DNA of 64,000 nucleotides, taken from contig NZ_CP080572.1 in assembly GCF_023746595.1 (NCBI RefSeq), forward strand, positions 620,001 to 684,000. The letters are read 5' to 3'. The position numbers were made by a program, and so were the translations under genes. Positions 21,222 to 30,575 of this stretch are shown here, piece after piece; within the stretch, counting starts at the first letter, position 1, and each line of letters begins with the position of its first letter. Below the pieces are notes generated by a model. It made no database searches. It saw nothing but the letters and a program-made list of their open reading frames with translations, and was not told where the DNA came from. The DNA is from Thermococcus argininiproducens (GTDB lineage: Archaea; Methanobacteriota_B; Thermococci; Thermococcales; Thermococcaceae).

Positions 21222-21653
21222 ATGAAAGTGCTTGTGGTCATGGGAAGTAAGAGTGATTCTCATATTGCGGAGAAAGTTACAAAAGTGCTTGATGAATTCG
21301 GAGTTGGCTACGATGTAGAGGTAGCATCTGCTCATAGAAACCCGGAAAAAGTTGAGAAACTAGCAAAAAAAGACTATGATGTCTTTATTGCAATAGCAGG
21401 TTTAAGTGCTGCTTTACCGGGGGTGATAGCGGCTCATACAATAAAGCCTGTGATAGGAGTACCAGTCTCAGCAAAGCTTGATGGTTTGGATTCTCTCCTA
21501 AGTATTGCTCAAATGCCTCCAGGAGTCCCGGTTGCTACAGTTGGGATAGATAATGGAAAAAATGCAGCGTTGCTTGCTATTGAGATTTTAGCCCTAAAAG
21601 ATGAAGAACTTAGGCAAAAGCTTGAAGACTACAGGGAGAAAATGAAAGGTTGA
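21222..21653 (+). CDS. purE: Phosphoribosylaminoimidazole carboxylase / N5-CAIR mutase
   Basis: 143 residues. [10 protein letters not shown] at the start and [10 protein letters not shown] (His38) mark PurE, with [13 protein letters not shown] and [14 protein letters not shown] following. No purK is visible in the window, so the enzyme may carboxylate AIR directly or a purK may lie elsewhere. The AGLSAALPG loop is closer to the mutase pattern than to the direct carboxylase, but I cannot settle this by eye. GGTGATATA precedes the ATG. Confidence 0.95.
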   Translation: MKVLVVMGSKSDSHIAEKVTKVLDEFGVGYDVEVASAHRNPEKVEKLAKKDYDVFIAIAGLSAALPGVIAAHTIKPVIGVPVSAKLDGLDSLLSIAQMPPGVPVATVGIDNGKNAALLAIEILALKDEELRQKLEDYREKMKG

Positions 21654-21779
21654 GTATGAGGTTTAGTCTGTCTCTCTAAATTTCTTTTTGTGATTTCAAG
21701 GTTCTTTTGTCTTAACAGAGTATCTAATGAAAGTGACCCACCTCACCTTGAAGAGGGGTTTTGAAAAATATAATAAAGA

Positions 21780-23069
21780 CTAAAGTAAGTGCTTCTTTTT
21801 AATGAACTCTTGGCTTTGCCATTCTCCACTTCTTGTTTTGAGTTCTACCATGTGGGCGACTTTTTCTGCTTTTTTCTTCGCAACCTGGACATCACTATCC
21901 CACGCAAGGGCAACACCAAGACGCCTTCCTTTATAAGCTTCAGGCTTTCCAAAGAACCTAATAGTTGTGTTTGGAACATTTAATGCCCTAAAAACGTTCT
22001 TGAATCTTGGACTAAAGCCCTCTTGGTTTGCAAGAATTACGTGGGTGGCTGCAGAGGTTAGAACTGGGAACTTTCTAATGCCACCTTCTTCTAGCGCTGG
22101 GATTGGAAGTCCTAAAATTGCCCTAACGTGGAGTCCAAATTCGGAGAAGCCAGTGGGATGGGATGCCATAGTCACCATTCCTGTGTCGTGGGGCCTTGGA
22201 GAAACTTCGTTGGCCCATACTTTATCGCCTTTAACAAACATCTCCACACCAAAGATTCCAAGACCTCCAAGAACATCGGTAATCTTTTTGGCTATTTTAT
22301 ATACCTCACGCTCGGCCTTTTCACTTATCTCTGCAGGTTGCCAGCTTGAGTGGTAGTCTCCTTCAATTTGATAATGGCCAACTGGCTTTGGGAAAGTAGT
22401 AACTATCTTCCCATTCTCGTCAAAGTGTCTCACTGCCAGTTCAGTTATTTCAATATCAAAATCTATGTGTTCTTCAACTATTATTTTATCAGCACTGCCA
22501 CGCGCCTTCTTTTTTGCGACTTCCCATGCCTTTGGAATATCCTCAGGCCCTTTTACAAAGTAAGATCCCTTCCCACTGGAGCTCATTATGGCCTTGGTGT
22601 GGCATGGATACCCTATCTTCTCACATGCATCATAAAGCTCATCTAAGGTTGTTGCGTATGCGTAACGAGAAGTTGGAACCTTTGCTTCCTTTGCAAGTGT
22701 TTCTCTCGTCCTTTCACGGTGCATTGCAATCCAAGTTGCTTTGGCATTTGGTACTACAAAATAACCTTCCCTTTCAAACTCAAATAGAGCGTCGAGGTTT
22801 ATGGCCTCTATTTCCGGTACTATTGCATCAGGTTTTTCTCTTTCCACAATGCTCCAGAGGAAGTCTTTATCCTTCATATTGCCCACGTAGTTTTTATGAG
22901 CAACCTGCATGGCTGGGGCGTTTGGATATCGATCAACTGCGATAACTTCAACTCCTAATCTTTGGGCTTCTATGGTTATCTCCTTTCCTAATTCACCACT
23001 TCCAAGAAGGAGAATTTTGACAGCAGAATCAGTTAAGGGGGTTCCAATTTCGTCTCTAATACTTATCAT
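21780..23069 (-). CDS. purT: Formate-dependent GAR transformylase
   Basis: 429 residues, ATP-grasp enzyme that uses formate and ATP to formylate GAR, so no folate is needed. Blocks: IGTPLTDSAVKILLLGSGELGKE, VDRYPNAPAMQVAH, KAIMSSSGKGSY (ATP loop), FGVEMFVKGD, NEVSPRPHDTGMVT. ATG 23069 follows GGTGATATCC. It is convergent with purE and divergent from purM. With PurP, it makes formate a required substrate of this pathway. Confidence 0.97.
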   Translation of the reverse strand: MISIRDEIGTPLTDSAVKILLLGSGELGKEITIEAQRLGVEVIAVDRYPNAPAMQVAHKNYVGNMKDKDFLWSIVEREKPDAIVPEIEAINLDALFEFEREGYFVVPNAKATWIAMHRERTRETLAKEAKVPTSRYAYATTLDELYDACEKIGYPCHTKAIMSSSGKGSYFVKGPEDIPKAWEVAKKKARGSADKIIVEEHIDFDIEITELAVRHFDENGKIVTTFPKPVGHYQIEGDYHSSWQPAEISEKAEREVYKIAKKITDVLGGLGIFGVEMFVKGDKVWANEVSPRPHDTGMVTMASHPTGFSEFGLHVRAILGLPIPALEEGGIRKFPVLTSAATHVILANQEGFSPRFKNVFRALNVPNTTIRFFGKPEAYKGRRLGVALAWDSDVQVAKKKAEKVAHMVELKTRSGEWQSQEFIKKKHLL

Positions 23070-23125
23070 GGATATCACCTAAATTTATTGACGTTTGTAT
23101 GTTAAAACTGTAGAGATATTTAAGG

Positions 23126-23151
23126 ATTTTTGAACATAAAAATGATAAAAC
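23126..23151. promoter_or_regulatory. Shared purine operator between purT and purM
   Basis: TTGAACATAAAAATGATAAA with a second half site TATGTTAAAAC at 23099-23109. The purT TATA is ATCCTTAAATATC (minus strand). The purM TATA is CTTTTAAACC at 23151-23160. Confidence 0.6.
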
Positions 23152-23189
23152 TTTTAAACCCCAACACTAATTTGAGTTCGGTGATGTTC

Positions 23190-24194
23190 ATGCTGACATA
23201 TGCTCAAGCTGGTGTTGATGATGAAAAAACTCAAAAAGCTTTGAAAAGTATTATTTCCCTTGCAAAGGCCACTTTTGAGTTTAGAAGAGGAAAAATTGGC
23301 GAACCAAAAGAAGATATTGGCCATTATGCTGCACTTATGGATTTTGGAAGTTTTTATCTTGCAATGACGACGGATGGGGTTGGAACAAAAATCCTTGTGG
23401 CAGAAGCAATAGGGAAGTTCGATACTATTGGAATAGACATGATAGCAATGAATGTAAATGATTTGGTATGTGTGGGAGCTGAACCAGTAGCTTTGGTTGA
23501 TTACCTAGCAGTTAAAGAGCCAAATGATCAAATTTTTGAAGAAATAGCCAAGGGGCTTTATGAAGGGGCAAAGCAGGCAGGTATTGCAATTGTGGGTGGA
23601 GAAACAGCTGTAATGCCTGATTTAATTGAAGGACTGGATTTAGCTGGGACCGCTATAGGAGTTGTTGAAAAGAACAAAGTTATTAGTGGTGAAAAAGTAA
23701 AGCCTGGGGATGTCGTGATAGGAATAGAAAGCTCGGGAATACATTCAAACGGATTGACTTTGGCCCGTAAGCTTCTTATTCCAAAGTATGGTCTTGAGTA
23801 TGAGTACGATGGAAAACCTCTGTGGAGGCATCTGCTTGAACCCACAAGGATTTATGTCAAACCAGTTTTAGAACTCCTTGAGAGCGTTGAGGTTCATGGT
23901 TTGGCACACATTACCGGTGGGGGCTTGCTTAATTTAAAGCGCATTACTAACTATGGTTTCTCTCTTGAAATGCCCCAAATACGTGGAATTTTCAAGCTAA
24001 TTCATGAGAACGGCGTGCCTTTAGATGAGATGTTTAAAGTGTTCAATATGGGAGTTGGCTTTATTGTTATTGTGGATGAAAAAGATAAAGAAAATGCACT
24101 TAAAATTCTTAATAAGTACTATCCGAGCTTTGAGATTGGAAAGGTTACAAGAGATAAGGGGATAATAGTGGATAATTATGACATAAAGTTTTAG
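23190..24194 (+). CDS. purM: AIR synthetase (phosphoribosylformylglycinamidine cyclo-ligase)
   Basis: 334 residues. It closes FGAM to AIR, the branch point to both purines and thiamine (ThiC). [10 protein letters not shown] at the start, [53 protein letters not shown] and [14 protein letters not shown] follow in order. ATG 23190 has GGTGATGTTC before it. Upstream in-frame starts fall in the promoter region. Confidence 0.97.
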   Translation: MLTYAQAGVDDEKTQKALKSIISLAKATFEFRRGKIGEPKEDIGHYAALMDFGSFYLAMTTDGVGTKILVAEAIGKFDTIGIDMIAMNVNDLVCVGAEPVALVDYLAVKEPNDQIFEEIAKGLYEGAKQAGIAIVGGETAVMPDLIEGLDLAGTAIGVVEKNKVISGEKVKPGDVVIGIESSGIHSNGLTLARKLLIPKYGLEYEYDGKPLWRHLLEPTRIYVKPVLELLESVEVHGLAHITGGGLLNLKRITNYGFSLEMPQIRGIFKLIHENGVPLDEMFKVFNMGVGFIVIVDEKDKENALKILNKYYPSFEIGKVTRDKGIIVDNYDIKF

Positions 24195-24299
24195 TTCTCT
24201 TCTATAACTTTATATGTTCTTTTCAAAAACCTCGCCTTTTAGAGCAAGATAGGTCACTTGGGAATTAAAATATAAAAAACAGATCAAGAAAAGGTTGTT

Positions 24300-24989
24300 T
24301 TATGCGGTGAGACGCTTATAGAGCTCCTCGTAAGCATTTATAAGTTCTCCTTTGTCAAAACGGAAAACGTCTTTATCGAGACTCTCTTTTGTTTCAGCAT
24401 CCCAGAAACGGCAAGTATCTGGACTTATTTCGTCTCCAAGGATTATCTCGCCTCTCTCATTTTTACCGAACTCGAGTTTAAAGTCAACTAGGATTATTCC
24501 TCTTTGAGCAAAATACTCTTTTAAGATGTCATTTACCTTTAGGGCTATGTTTTCGATTTCTTTAAGTTCTCTCTCACTCACTCCAAGGACTTTTGCATGG
24601 TAATGGTTTATCATAGGATCTCCAAGATCGTCATTTTTATAATAGAGCTCTATTATTGGTTCTGGAAGTTCCGTACCCTCTTCTAAAGGTAGTCTTTTTT
24701 TCAAGCTCCCAGCGATTACGTTTCTAACGACGACTTCAACTGGATACATTTTGAGCTTCTCTACAATGAGCTTGTTGTCACCAGCGACTCCTATGAAGTG
24801 GGTTTTGATACCCTTTTCTTCAAGTACTTTGAAGAGAATGGCACTTATTTGAGCGTTAAGCCATCCTTTGCCTTTAAATTGTGCTTTTTTCTTCCCGTTA
24901 AAAGCTGTTGCATCATCTTTAAACTCCATTATGACCTTCCCGTCATCCAAGGGGATTACCTTCTTAGCTTTGCCCTCATAAATTTCCAT
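24300..24989 (-). CDS. purC: SAICAR synthetase
   Basis: 229 residues. It joins CAIR and aspartate with ATP. Starts MEIYEGKAKKVIPLDDGKV, then FKDDATAFNGKKKAQFKGKG, VVVRNVIAGSLKKR, LVDFKLEFG and LGDEISPDTCRFWD. ATG 24989 follows GGTGATAGTT. Divergent from purF, convergent with purM. Confidence 0.97.
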   Translation of the reverse strand: MEIYEGKAKKVIPLDDGKVIMEFKDDATAFNGKKKAQFKGKGWLNAQISAILFKVLEEKGIKTHFIGVAGDNKLIVEKLKMYPVEVVVRNVIAGSLKKRLPLEEGTELPEPIIELYYKNDDLGDPMINHYHAKVLGVSERELKEIENIALKVNDILKEYFAQRGIILVDFKLEFGKNERGEIILGDEISPDTCRFWDAETKESLDKDVFRFDKGELINAYEELYKRLTA

Positions 24990-25032
24990 AACTATCACCA
25001 TGTTTGTGTAAAATCATACTATATTTAAGCTT

Positions 25033-25057
25033 TATTTTGACAGATTAATGTTAAACA
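25033..25057. promoter_or_regulatory. Shared purine operator between purC and purF
   Basis: TTTTGACAGATTAATGTTAA with a second half site TTGTGTAAAATC at 25004-25015 by the purC start. A further partial site (TGATGTTAAAATG, 25081-25093) lies nearer purF, whose TATA is probably TTTATAAG at 25121-25128. Confidence 0.6.
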
Positions 25058-25150
25058 GTGGGGCAAACTTTTTAAGTTAATGATGTTAAAATGCTCTCAG
25101 TACTAGGATTTGATTGACATTTATAAGTTAATATTTTGCGAGGGGAAGTT

Positions 25151-26482
25151 ATGAGGGAAAAATGTGGAATCTTTGCAGCCAGAACCGAAAATGCTCCTAA
25201 AAAGGGATACTATGCCCTTATTGCTCTTCAACATCGTGGCCAAGAGAGTGCAGGAATAAGTGTATGGAGACACAAAATACGAACTTTGGCTGGTAGGGGC
25301 CTAGTCTCTGAAGTTTTTCGAGGCAACGAACTGTCAAGACTCAAATCAAACATGGTTATTGCCCATGTCCGTTACTCTACCTCAGGCTCTCTTAATGAAA
25401 CCCAACCTCTCGAAACTTCTTGCCATGGGAAGAAAATAGCAGTAGCTCACAATGGGACACTTACTAATTTTCTCCCCTTGAGGAGAAAATATGAGAAAAA
25501 AGGTGTTAAATTTAAGCACTCGGTTGATTCAGAGCTTTTAGGGATTTCTTTTCTCTGGCATTTGAGAGAAACCGGTGATGAGTTTGAAGCTATGAGAGAA
25601 GTCTTTAATGAGGTTAAAGGAGCTTACTCTGTTGCTTTTCTTTTTGATGGTAAAATCTTGGTTGCCCGAGATCCGGTTGGGTTCAGGCCCCTTAGCTATG
25701 GTATGGGAGATGGTCATTATTTTGCCTCGGAAGACTCTGCTTTGAGACTTTTTGTTGAAGATATCAGGGACGTTACACCTGGAGAGGTGTTTTTAATCTC
25801 TGATGAGGTTGAGAATAAGGTCCTAGCTAAGGAGAAACACCATCACTGTGTTTTTGAGTACATATATTTTGCTCGGCCAGATAGTGTTCTTGATGGTGTA
25901 AGTGTGTATTCAGCTCGTGTTAAAATGGGCCGTGAACTTGCACGAGAAAGTCCAGCAAATGCGGATGTCGTTATACCAGTACCTGATTCAGGGAGGGCTG
26001 CTGCACTAGGGTTTTCTCAGGTAAGTGGAATACCCTACGCGGAGGGATTAATAAAGAACCGTTACATAGGTAGAACTTTCATAATGCCTGGTCAGTTTTA
26101 TAGAGAACTTAAAGTAAAACTCAAGCTTTCTCCTGTCAGGGAGATTGTCAGTGGAAAACGTGTAGTTCTTATTGATGATTCTATAGTTAGAGGGACCACA
26201 ATGAGAAGAATTGTGGCAATGTTAAGGAAAGCTGGGGCGAAGGAGGTTCATGTAAGAATAGCATCTCCACCGATAAGACATCCTTGTTATATGGGGATAG
26301 ACATTCCAACTAGGCATGAGTTAATAGCAGCATTTGGGGGCATTGAAAGAGTCAAAAAAGCTATAAACGCGGATAGCCTGGCATATCTTAGTGTAGATGG
26401 ACTAAAAAAAGCTGTAGGAAAAGGAGAGCTATGTCTGGCCTGTCTTACAGGTAATTATCCGGAATGGGCTTTCCACTTTTAA
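25151..26482 (+). CDS. purF: Amidophosphoribosyltransferase
   Basis: 443 residues. First step of purine synthesis: PRPP and glutamine give phosphoribosylamine. [10 protein letters not shown] shows a four-residue propeptide before the nucleophile Cys5. [10 protein letters not shown] and the glutaminase domain follow, then the PRTase signature [13 protein letters not shown]. Cys residues in HPCYMGID and ELCLACLTG suit the Fe-S form of the enzyme. ATG 25151 follows GAGGGGAAGTT. Its 3' end overlaps the convergent formate dehydrogenase gene by 38 bases. Confidence 0.97.
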   Translation: MREKCGIFAARTENAPKKGYYALIALQHRGQESAGISVWRHKIRTLAGRGLVSEVFRGNELSRLKSNMVIAHVRYSTSGSLNETQPLETSCHGKKIAVAHNGTLTNFLPLRRKYEKKGVKFKHSVDSELLGISFLWHLRETGDEFEAMREVFNEVKGAYSVAFLFDGKILVARDPVGFRPLSYGMGDGHYFASEDSALRLFVEDIRDVTPGEVFLISDEVENKVLAKEKHHHCVFEYIYFARPDSVLDGVSVYSARVKMGRELARESPANADVVIPVPDSGRAAALGFSQVSGIPYAEGLIKNRYIGRTFIMPGQFYRELKVKLKLSPVREIVSGKRVVLIDDSIVRGTTMRRIVAMLRKAGAKEVHVRIASPPIRHPCYMGIDIPTRHELIAAFGGIERVKKAINADSLAYLSVDGLKKAVGKGELCLACLTGNYPEWAFHF

Positions 26483-28457
26483 GTTTTCTTATTTTCGCTG
26501 CTGAAAACTTGAATTCTGGTGTTCCTGCCTTGTTAAGGGCATTATTGGTAATCTTGTTAGCTTTAAAATGGAATGGAACTGCTACTACCCCACGGGCTAC
26601 TTTTCCGATTTTCACCCTCATACGTATTTTTCCTCGTCTTGTTTCAATTTCCACGAGATCGTTATCTTCTATGTGAAGATCTTTTGCGTCCTCTACATTT
26701 ATCAGGATTTTTGGTTCTCCCATGAGTTTAGTTAAAGAGGGGCTCCTCAATGTCATTTCACCCGTATTATAGTGACTTATGAGTCTTACTGTTGTTAGGG
26801 CGAATGGATATTCTTCGTTGGTGCTCTCCCATGGAGGGATTTGTTCCACAGCTATAAGTCGTGCTTTCCCATCTGGAGTTGCAAATTCCCACGTGTGAAG
26901 TCTTTTCTTGGGTAGAAACATTTCCTTTCCTTCTTTAAGATCTTTTACGCTCTTTTCTTCTAGTTCAGGAAATAGGTGGAAGTATTCTTCTGTTATTTCC
27001 TCCACACTAGAGTACTCAAAGCCGGGCAATCCAAGGGCCTTTCCCACTAGTGTTAGTATTTCCCAATCAGGTTTAGAGTCTGCTAGAGGCTCGTAAACTT
27101 TCTCACTCCATTGGAGCCTGCGTTCACTGTTCATATAGGAGCCCTCTTTTTCACAAAAAGCTGAAGCAGGAAGAATATAATGGGCATACTTAGCTGTACG
27201 TGTAATAAACAAATCTTGTACCACTAGAAGATCTAGCTTTCTGAGGGCTTTTCTAACCCTGGTGAAGTTGGCTTCACTAACAGCGGGATTCTCTCCCACG
27301 ATATAAAGCGCTTTTATGTCTCCTCTTTCTATTGCGTCCCAAAGTTCGGTTAAGTAGAGCCCTCTTTCTGTTGGAAGATCCTCAACACCCCAGAGTGAGG
27401 CAACTCTCTTCCTAAACTTTTCATTTTCTAGAGGTATGTATCCAGGTAAAAATTCACTGAGGGCACCCATATAAGCTGCTCCCTGGACATTGTTTTGTCC
27501 TCGCATTGGATAAAGGCCACCCTTATTTCCAATATACCCCAGAAGAAGAGCAAGGTCTATAATAGCAAGGACGTTTTCAACTCCAGAAACATGCTGGGTT
27601 AACCCCATGCCCCACATAATGGCTCCGCTTCCAGCTAAAGCAAAGTCTTTTGCAGCCTTTTGGATAAGTGATGCAGGGACTCCAGTAACTTTTTCTGCAT
27701 ATTGAGGAGTATATTTCATGGTGGCCATTCTAATCTCTGAAAAACCAGTAGTCCTGCTTTTAATGAAGTCGTCGTTGTAGAGTTCTTCTTTGATGATAGT
27801 ATGTATCATGGCATTGGCAAGTACTATATCGGTGCCAGGCTTTATGATAAACTTATAATCAGCGAAATTCATTGTAATAGTCTCACGAACATCAACAACG
27901 ATTACTTTGGCCCCTTTCTTCTTAGCACTCTTTATATAGCGTATGATTACAGGATGGGTTTCAGCTGGATTATAGCCCCATATAAGTATGGCTCCAAAGT
28001 TCTCTAGATCTTCATAGGGATTTGTTTGAGTACCAGTCCCTACAGTTGTTTTAAGTGCATGAACACTTGCTTCGTGGCAGAGTCTTGCACAGTTGTCAAT
28101 GTTATTAGTTCCAAAGAGTCTTGCAATTTTCTGGAGGAGGTAATTTTCTTCATTGGTAATCTTTGAGGAGGCTATGAAGGCCACGGCATCTGGTCCATAG
28201 AACTCCTTTATTTCGAGAAGTCTATGGGAAATTTCTTCAATAGCCTCTCCCCATGTTATTGGTCTTAAAAATTTTTTATCTCGTTTTAATGGTTTTTTGA
28301 TTCTGTCCTTTGAGAGAGCGAACTCTATTGCGTAAAGTCCTTTCGGACATAACTTTCCTCTGTTTGGTTTGCCTTTGTGAGGTTTAACAATTAGTGTTTG
28401 AGGATCAACAAGAAGTTTGCAACCAAAACCGCAATATGGGCATATGACTGTTTTCAC
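26445..28457 (-). CDS. fdhA: Formate dehydrogenase alpha-type molybdopterin oxidoreductase
   Basis: 670 residues. The N-terminal [4Fe-4S] motif is CPYCGFGC...LCPKG (Cys6, 9, 13, 37). [11 protein letters not shown] places Cys127 where E. coli FdhF has selenocysteine as Mo/W ligand. [12 protein letters not shown] and [10 protein letters not shown], then the C-terminal domain from about residue 560, follow the FdhF pattern. No partner subunit (FdhB, ferredoxin or hydrogenase) is adjacent. GTG 28457 follows GGTGATAGT. A purine-type palindrome lies upstream of its TATA box and it converges on purF, so it may make formate from CO2 for PurT and PurP. An ordinary catabolic role cannot be excluded. 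Confidence 0.88.
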   Translation of the reverse strand: MKTVICPYCGFGCKLLVDPQTLIVKPHKGKPNRGKLCPKGLYAIEFALSKDRIKKPLKRDKKFLRPITWGEAIEEISHRLLEIKEFYGPDAVAFIASSKITNEENYLLQKIARLFGTNNIDNCARLCHEASVHALKTTVGTGTQTNPYEDLENFGAILIWGYNPAETHPVIIRYIKSAKKKGAKVIVVDVRETITMNFADYKFIIKPGTDIVLANAMIHTIIKEELYNDDFIKSRTTGFSEIRMATMKYTPQYAEKVTGVPASLIQKAAKDFALAGSGAIMWGMGLTQHVSGVENVLAIIDLALLLGYIGNKGGLYPMRGQNNVQGAAYMGALSEFLPGYIPLENEKFRKRVASLWGVEDLPTERGLYLTELWDAIERGDIKALYIVGENPAVSEANFTRVRKALRKLDLLVVQDLFITRTAKYAHYILPASAFCEKEGSYMNSERRLQWSEKVYEPLADSKPDWEILTLVGKALGLPGFEYSSVEEITEEYFHLFPELEEKSVKDLKEGKEMFLPKKRLHTWEFATPDGKARLIAVEQIPPWESTNEEYPFALTTVRLISHYNTGEMTLRSPSLTKLMGEPKILINVEDAKDLHIEDNDLVEIETRRGKIRMRVKIGKVARGVVAVPFHFKANKITNNALNKAGTPEFKFSAAKIRKLKSGKPIPDNYL

Positions 28458-28506
28458 ACTATCACCAATAAACACTTAAATAGCAAAAATAAAAATGTTT
28501 CTGATA

Positions 28507-28530
28507 AAAATTAACAAAAAAATGTTAAGA
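28507..28530. promoter_or_regulatory. Purine-type operator upstream of the formate dehydrogenase gene
   Basis: TTAACAAAAAAATGTTAA is a perfect six-base-arm palindrome with the same half-site spacing as the purL and purC/purF boxes. A half site AAAAATGTTT lies at 28491-28500. The TATA (CTATTTAAGTG, minus strand, about 28475-28485) lies between the box and the start codon, the same order as at purD and purT. Confidence 0.55.
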
Positions 28531-28546
28531 GGTTCATTTTCTTATC

Positions 28547-28809
28547 TAGTGAAAGCCTCCTCCTTTAAGGCAGGGATGTAAACACCCAAAGGTAGGCATC
28601 GAAAAAGTTAAATATCAACCGTTAGACAATATTCGAGCCACTACAAGACTGTGAGGTCTTGGACAGGCTTTAGCCTGGTTGTACATTTAATAGGCAGCCA
28701 GCGATTCTCCCGTTAGGGAAATAGCCGGTAGTGGCCGCGTGACCCGACCAGTGAGAGTAAGAGTGCATGAGCTCTACGAAGCCTCGCCCCTCAAGGTAAG
28801 GTAGGTCAC
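28547..28809 (+). repeat. Internally deleted IS200/IS605-type element (relic A)
   Basis: The left part (28547-28620) aligns by eye with the left end of the complete element at 47811, including the AAAGGTAGGCATCGAAAAAG segment and the TTAAATA promoter. The right part (about 28688-28809) aligns with the tnpB tail and right end of that element, including CGGTAGTGGCCGCGTGA and the terminal hairpin ending GTAGGTCAC. Nearly all of tnpB is missing. The junction GGCAGCCAGCGATT also occurs in relic B, so both come from one deleted family. It follows TTATC, as does the complete element. Confidence 0.7.
28690..28809 (+). ncRNA. Possible stand-alone omega (guide) RNA segment in relic A
   Basis: In IS200/IS605 elements the RNA that guides TnpB comes from the tnpB tail and right end. 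That segment is kept here without tnpB: CGGTAGTGGCCGCGTGA, a GAGAGTAAG segment and the terminal stem. Bases after 28809 (ACTGGTAAGG...) would be the guide part. Expression is unproven. Confidence 0.3.
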
Positions 28810-28817
28810 ACTGGTAA

Positions 28818-28828
28818 GGTTTATAAAT
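28818..28828 (+). promoter_or_regulatory. TATA box of tRNA-Gln
   Basis: GGTTTATAAATC lies about 30 bases before the tRNA, the usual distance in archaea. It starts nine bases after the right end of relic A, so the insertion stops just short of the promoter. Confidence 0.6.
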
Positions 28829-28854
28829 CTCCCCCTTAACTTAACATCGGGCGC

Positions 28855-28930
28855 AGCCCCGTGGTGTAGTGGCCAAGCATGCGGGACTCTGGATCCCGCG
28901 ACCGGGGTTCGAATCCCCGCGGGGCTACCA
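28855..28930 (+). tRNA. tRNA-Gln (CTG), CCA encoded
   Basis: The acceptor arms AGCCCCG and CGGGGCT pair, and the anticodon stem CGGGA/TCCCG encloses CTCTGGA with anticodon CTG. The T arm is CCGGGGTTCGAATCCCCGC and the CCA is in the DNA. No intron. Confidence 0.95.
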
Positions 28931-29013
28931 AATCGCTGGGCTCCAGATTCTTATTTCTTCTCTTCAAAAACTTTTAAATCCAATGAATTCCTTCTAGATA
29001 AGGAGGTGAGAAA

Positions 29014-29784
29014 ATGTACACCGAAGAACAGCTTTTGGGTGAGATAAAGAGGCTTTTAGGGAATGATGAGCTTTACTCTCTTTATGAGATGACTTACAGA
29101 GAATATAAGCACTATTTTGATACAACAAACTACATAGTCCTTAATATTTATCGGTTTAATGACCATGGTGCTATACATGTGCTTTTAACCACGAGAAGAG
29201 CTCTTGAGGTCTTGAATATTCTCAAAAGGTTCGGAATCAAGACTACAGCTGAGCAACTCGGTAAGTCTTTTGAATGGAGCAAGTTTATAGTGGCTTTTGG
29301 GGCCCTGTTTCATGATATCGGGAATATGATCCACAGGGATAATCACTATGAGTTTAGTGTTCTTTTAGCTGAACCCATGGTGGATGGCCTCGCTAAAAAA
29401 TTCGAGAAGGAAGATTGGCTTCTTCTAAAGGCACTTACTTTAAATGCCATCTACACCCATGACGAAGCCGTTCCATGTACGACAATTGAGGGGAGCTGTG
29501 TTACCATAGCAGATGGGTGTGATATGGAGGAGGGGAGAAGTAGATTGGCCTACAAGAGGGATAAGGTGGATATACATGCAGTTTCAGCACTAGCTATAGA
29601 TAAAGTGGAGATAAAAGAAGGAGACCCTGAGGCTCCTATCCTCGTGGAAGCTTGGATGAAGCATTTAGCTGGAATATTCCAGGTGGATGAGATCCTTACA
29701 AAGAAAGTTAAAAGCTCTCTTTTGAGTGGGAGGGTTAGGATTAGGATACACGCTGGTGACGAAATCTTGGAAAAGGTGGTATAA
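29014..29784 (+). CDS. HD domain phosphohydrolase
   Basis: 256 residues. The metal site H...HD...D is seen as His54 or 55 (GAIHVLL), HD in ALFHDIGN (about 99-100) and Asp in VTIADGCDM (about 167). The C-terminal third is charged and may be an extra domain. Substrate unknown. RelA/SpoT-like and nucleotidase activities are both known among HD proteins. AGGAGGTGAGAAA precedes the ATG. Its stop overlaps the next ATG by one base (TAATG), so the two are one operon. Confidence 0.85.
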   Translation: MYTEEQLLGEIKRLLGNDELYSLYEMTYREYKHYFDTTNYIVLNIYRFNDHGAIHVLLTTRRALEVLNILKRFGIKTTAEQLGKSFEWSKFIVAFGALFHDIGNMIHRDNHYEFSVLLAEPMVDGLAKKFEKEDWLLLKALTLNAIYTHDEAVPCTTIEGSCVTIADGCDMEEGRSRLAYKRDKVDIHAVSALAIDKVEIKEGDPEAPILVEAWMKHLAGIFQVDEILTKKVKSSLLSGRVRIRIHAGDEILEKVV

Positions 29785-30446
29785 TGTTATTTTTGGCTTA
29801 CGAAGATTTAAAATATCTGCTGAACCGAGGGTATAGGAAAAAGTATGCCCTTGAATTCGTGGCTAACCACTATCTTCTCACTTCCAAAGAGAGGTACTTT
29901 TTAATGAGATGTGTTTTCTCAGATAAGGAAATCGAAGAAAGGAAAAGGAAACTGCTAAAAAAAGATGAGCTCAGGGGGAAAGTTATTGGCATCGATGGAT
30001 TTAACGTCCTGATAACTCTTGAATCTCTACTGGGGGGAGAGGCAATTCTATGTGAAGATGGCTTTTTAAGAGATTTAAAACATCAAGGAGGTTACAGGCT
30101 ACATGAGGATACATCAAAAATTCTTGAGCTACTAGTAGGGTTCTTGAGTAATATGGGGGTTAAAGAAGCATGGTTTTTATACGATTCTCCTGTGAGCAGG
30201 AGCGGAGAAATAGCTAAGTTGACTGAGGAAATTATGGTGAGATTTAAGGTTCCTGGAAAAGTTAGCCTATCTAAATCTCCAGACCATGATTTGAAGAGGT
30301 TTGAAGTAGTTGCAAGTTCGGATATTGCAGTGATCCAAAAAGTGCCCTTAGCTGTTGACATACCAAAGATGATAGCAGAAGATAGAGGGTTGAGGTGGAT
30401 ATACTTTCTTGAAATTCTGGAGGATCCGTATCTACTAAAATCTTAA
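29784..30446 (+). CDS. DUF434 family protein
   Basis: 220 residues. The first 60 residues (YEDLKYLLNRGYRKKYALEFVANHYLLTSKER) match the DUF434 pattern as I know it. The remainder, from VIGIDGFNVLITLESLL to the LRWIYFLEIL tail, is the associated alpha/beta domain with conserved Asp (GIDGFN, FLYDSPVSRSG) that recalls a nuclease- or PIN-like acidic site. Function not established. Translationally coupled to the HD protein. Confidence 0.8.
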   Translation: MLFLAYEDLKYLLNRGYRKKYALEFVANHYLLTSKERYFLMRCVFSDKEIEERKRKLLKKDELRGKVIGIDGFNVLITLESLLGGEAILCEDGFLRDLKHQGGYRLHEDTSKILELLVGFLSNMGVKEAWFLYDSPVSRSGEIAKLTEEIMVRFKVPGKVSLSKSPDHDLKRFEVVASSDIAVIQKVPLAVDIPKMIAEDRGLRWIYFLEILEDPYLLKS

Positions 30447-30575
30447 CCATTAGATTCTTTTTTGATCTTGGGAATTTATTTGAAGATTTAGAAAACTATT
30501 TATACTTACGCGCCTTAATAATTTTTATACTATGTTCTTGTCCGCTTTGTTTTTTGCGGACTCTTAGGGGTGGGA

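Noticed and set aside
21700-21775. Another IS end between purE and purT (CCTC/GAGG hairpin with TTTT)
   Set aside because: Similarity to the true ends is too short. It may simply be a terminator for purE.
26445-28457. Selenocysteine in the formate dehydrogenase
   Set aside because: The Mo-ligand codon is TGC/TGT (Cys127) and the frame has no internal TGA.
28500-28850. CRISPR array or small tandem repeats near tRNA-Gln
   Set aside because: Repeated-looking pieces are ends of a deleted IS605-type element and do not recur at regular spacing.
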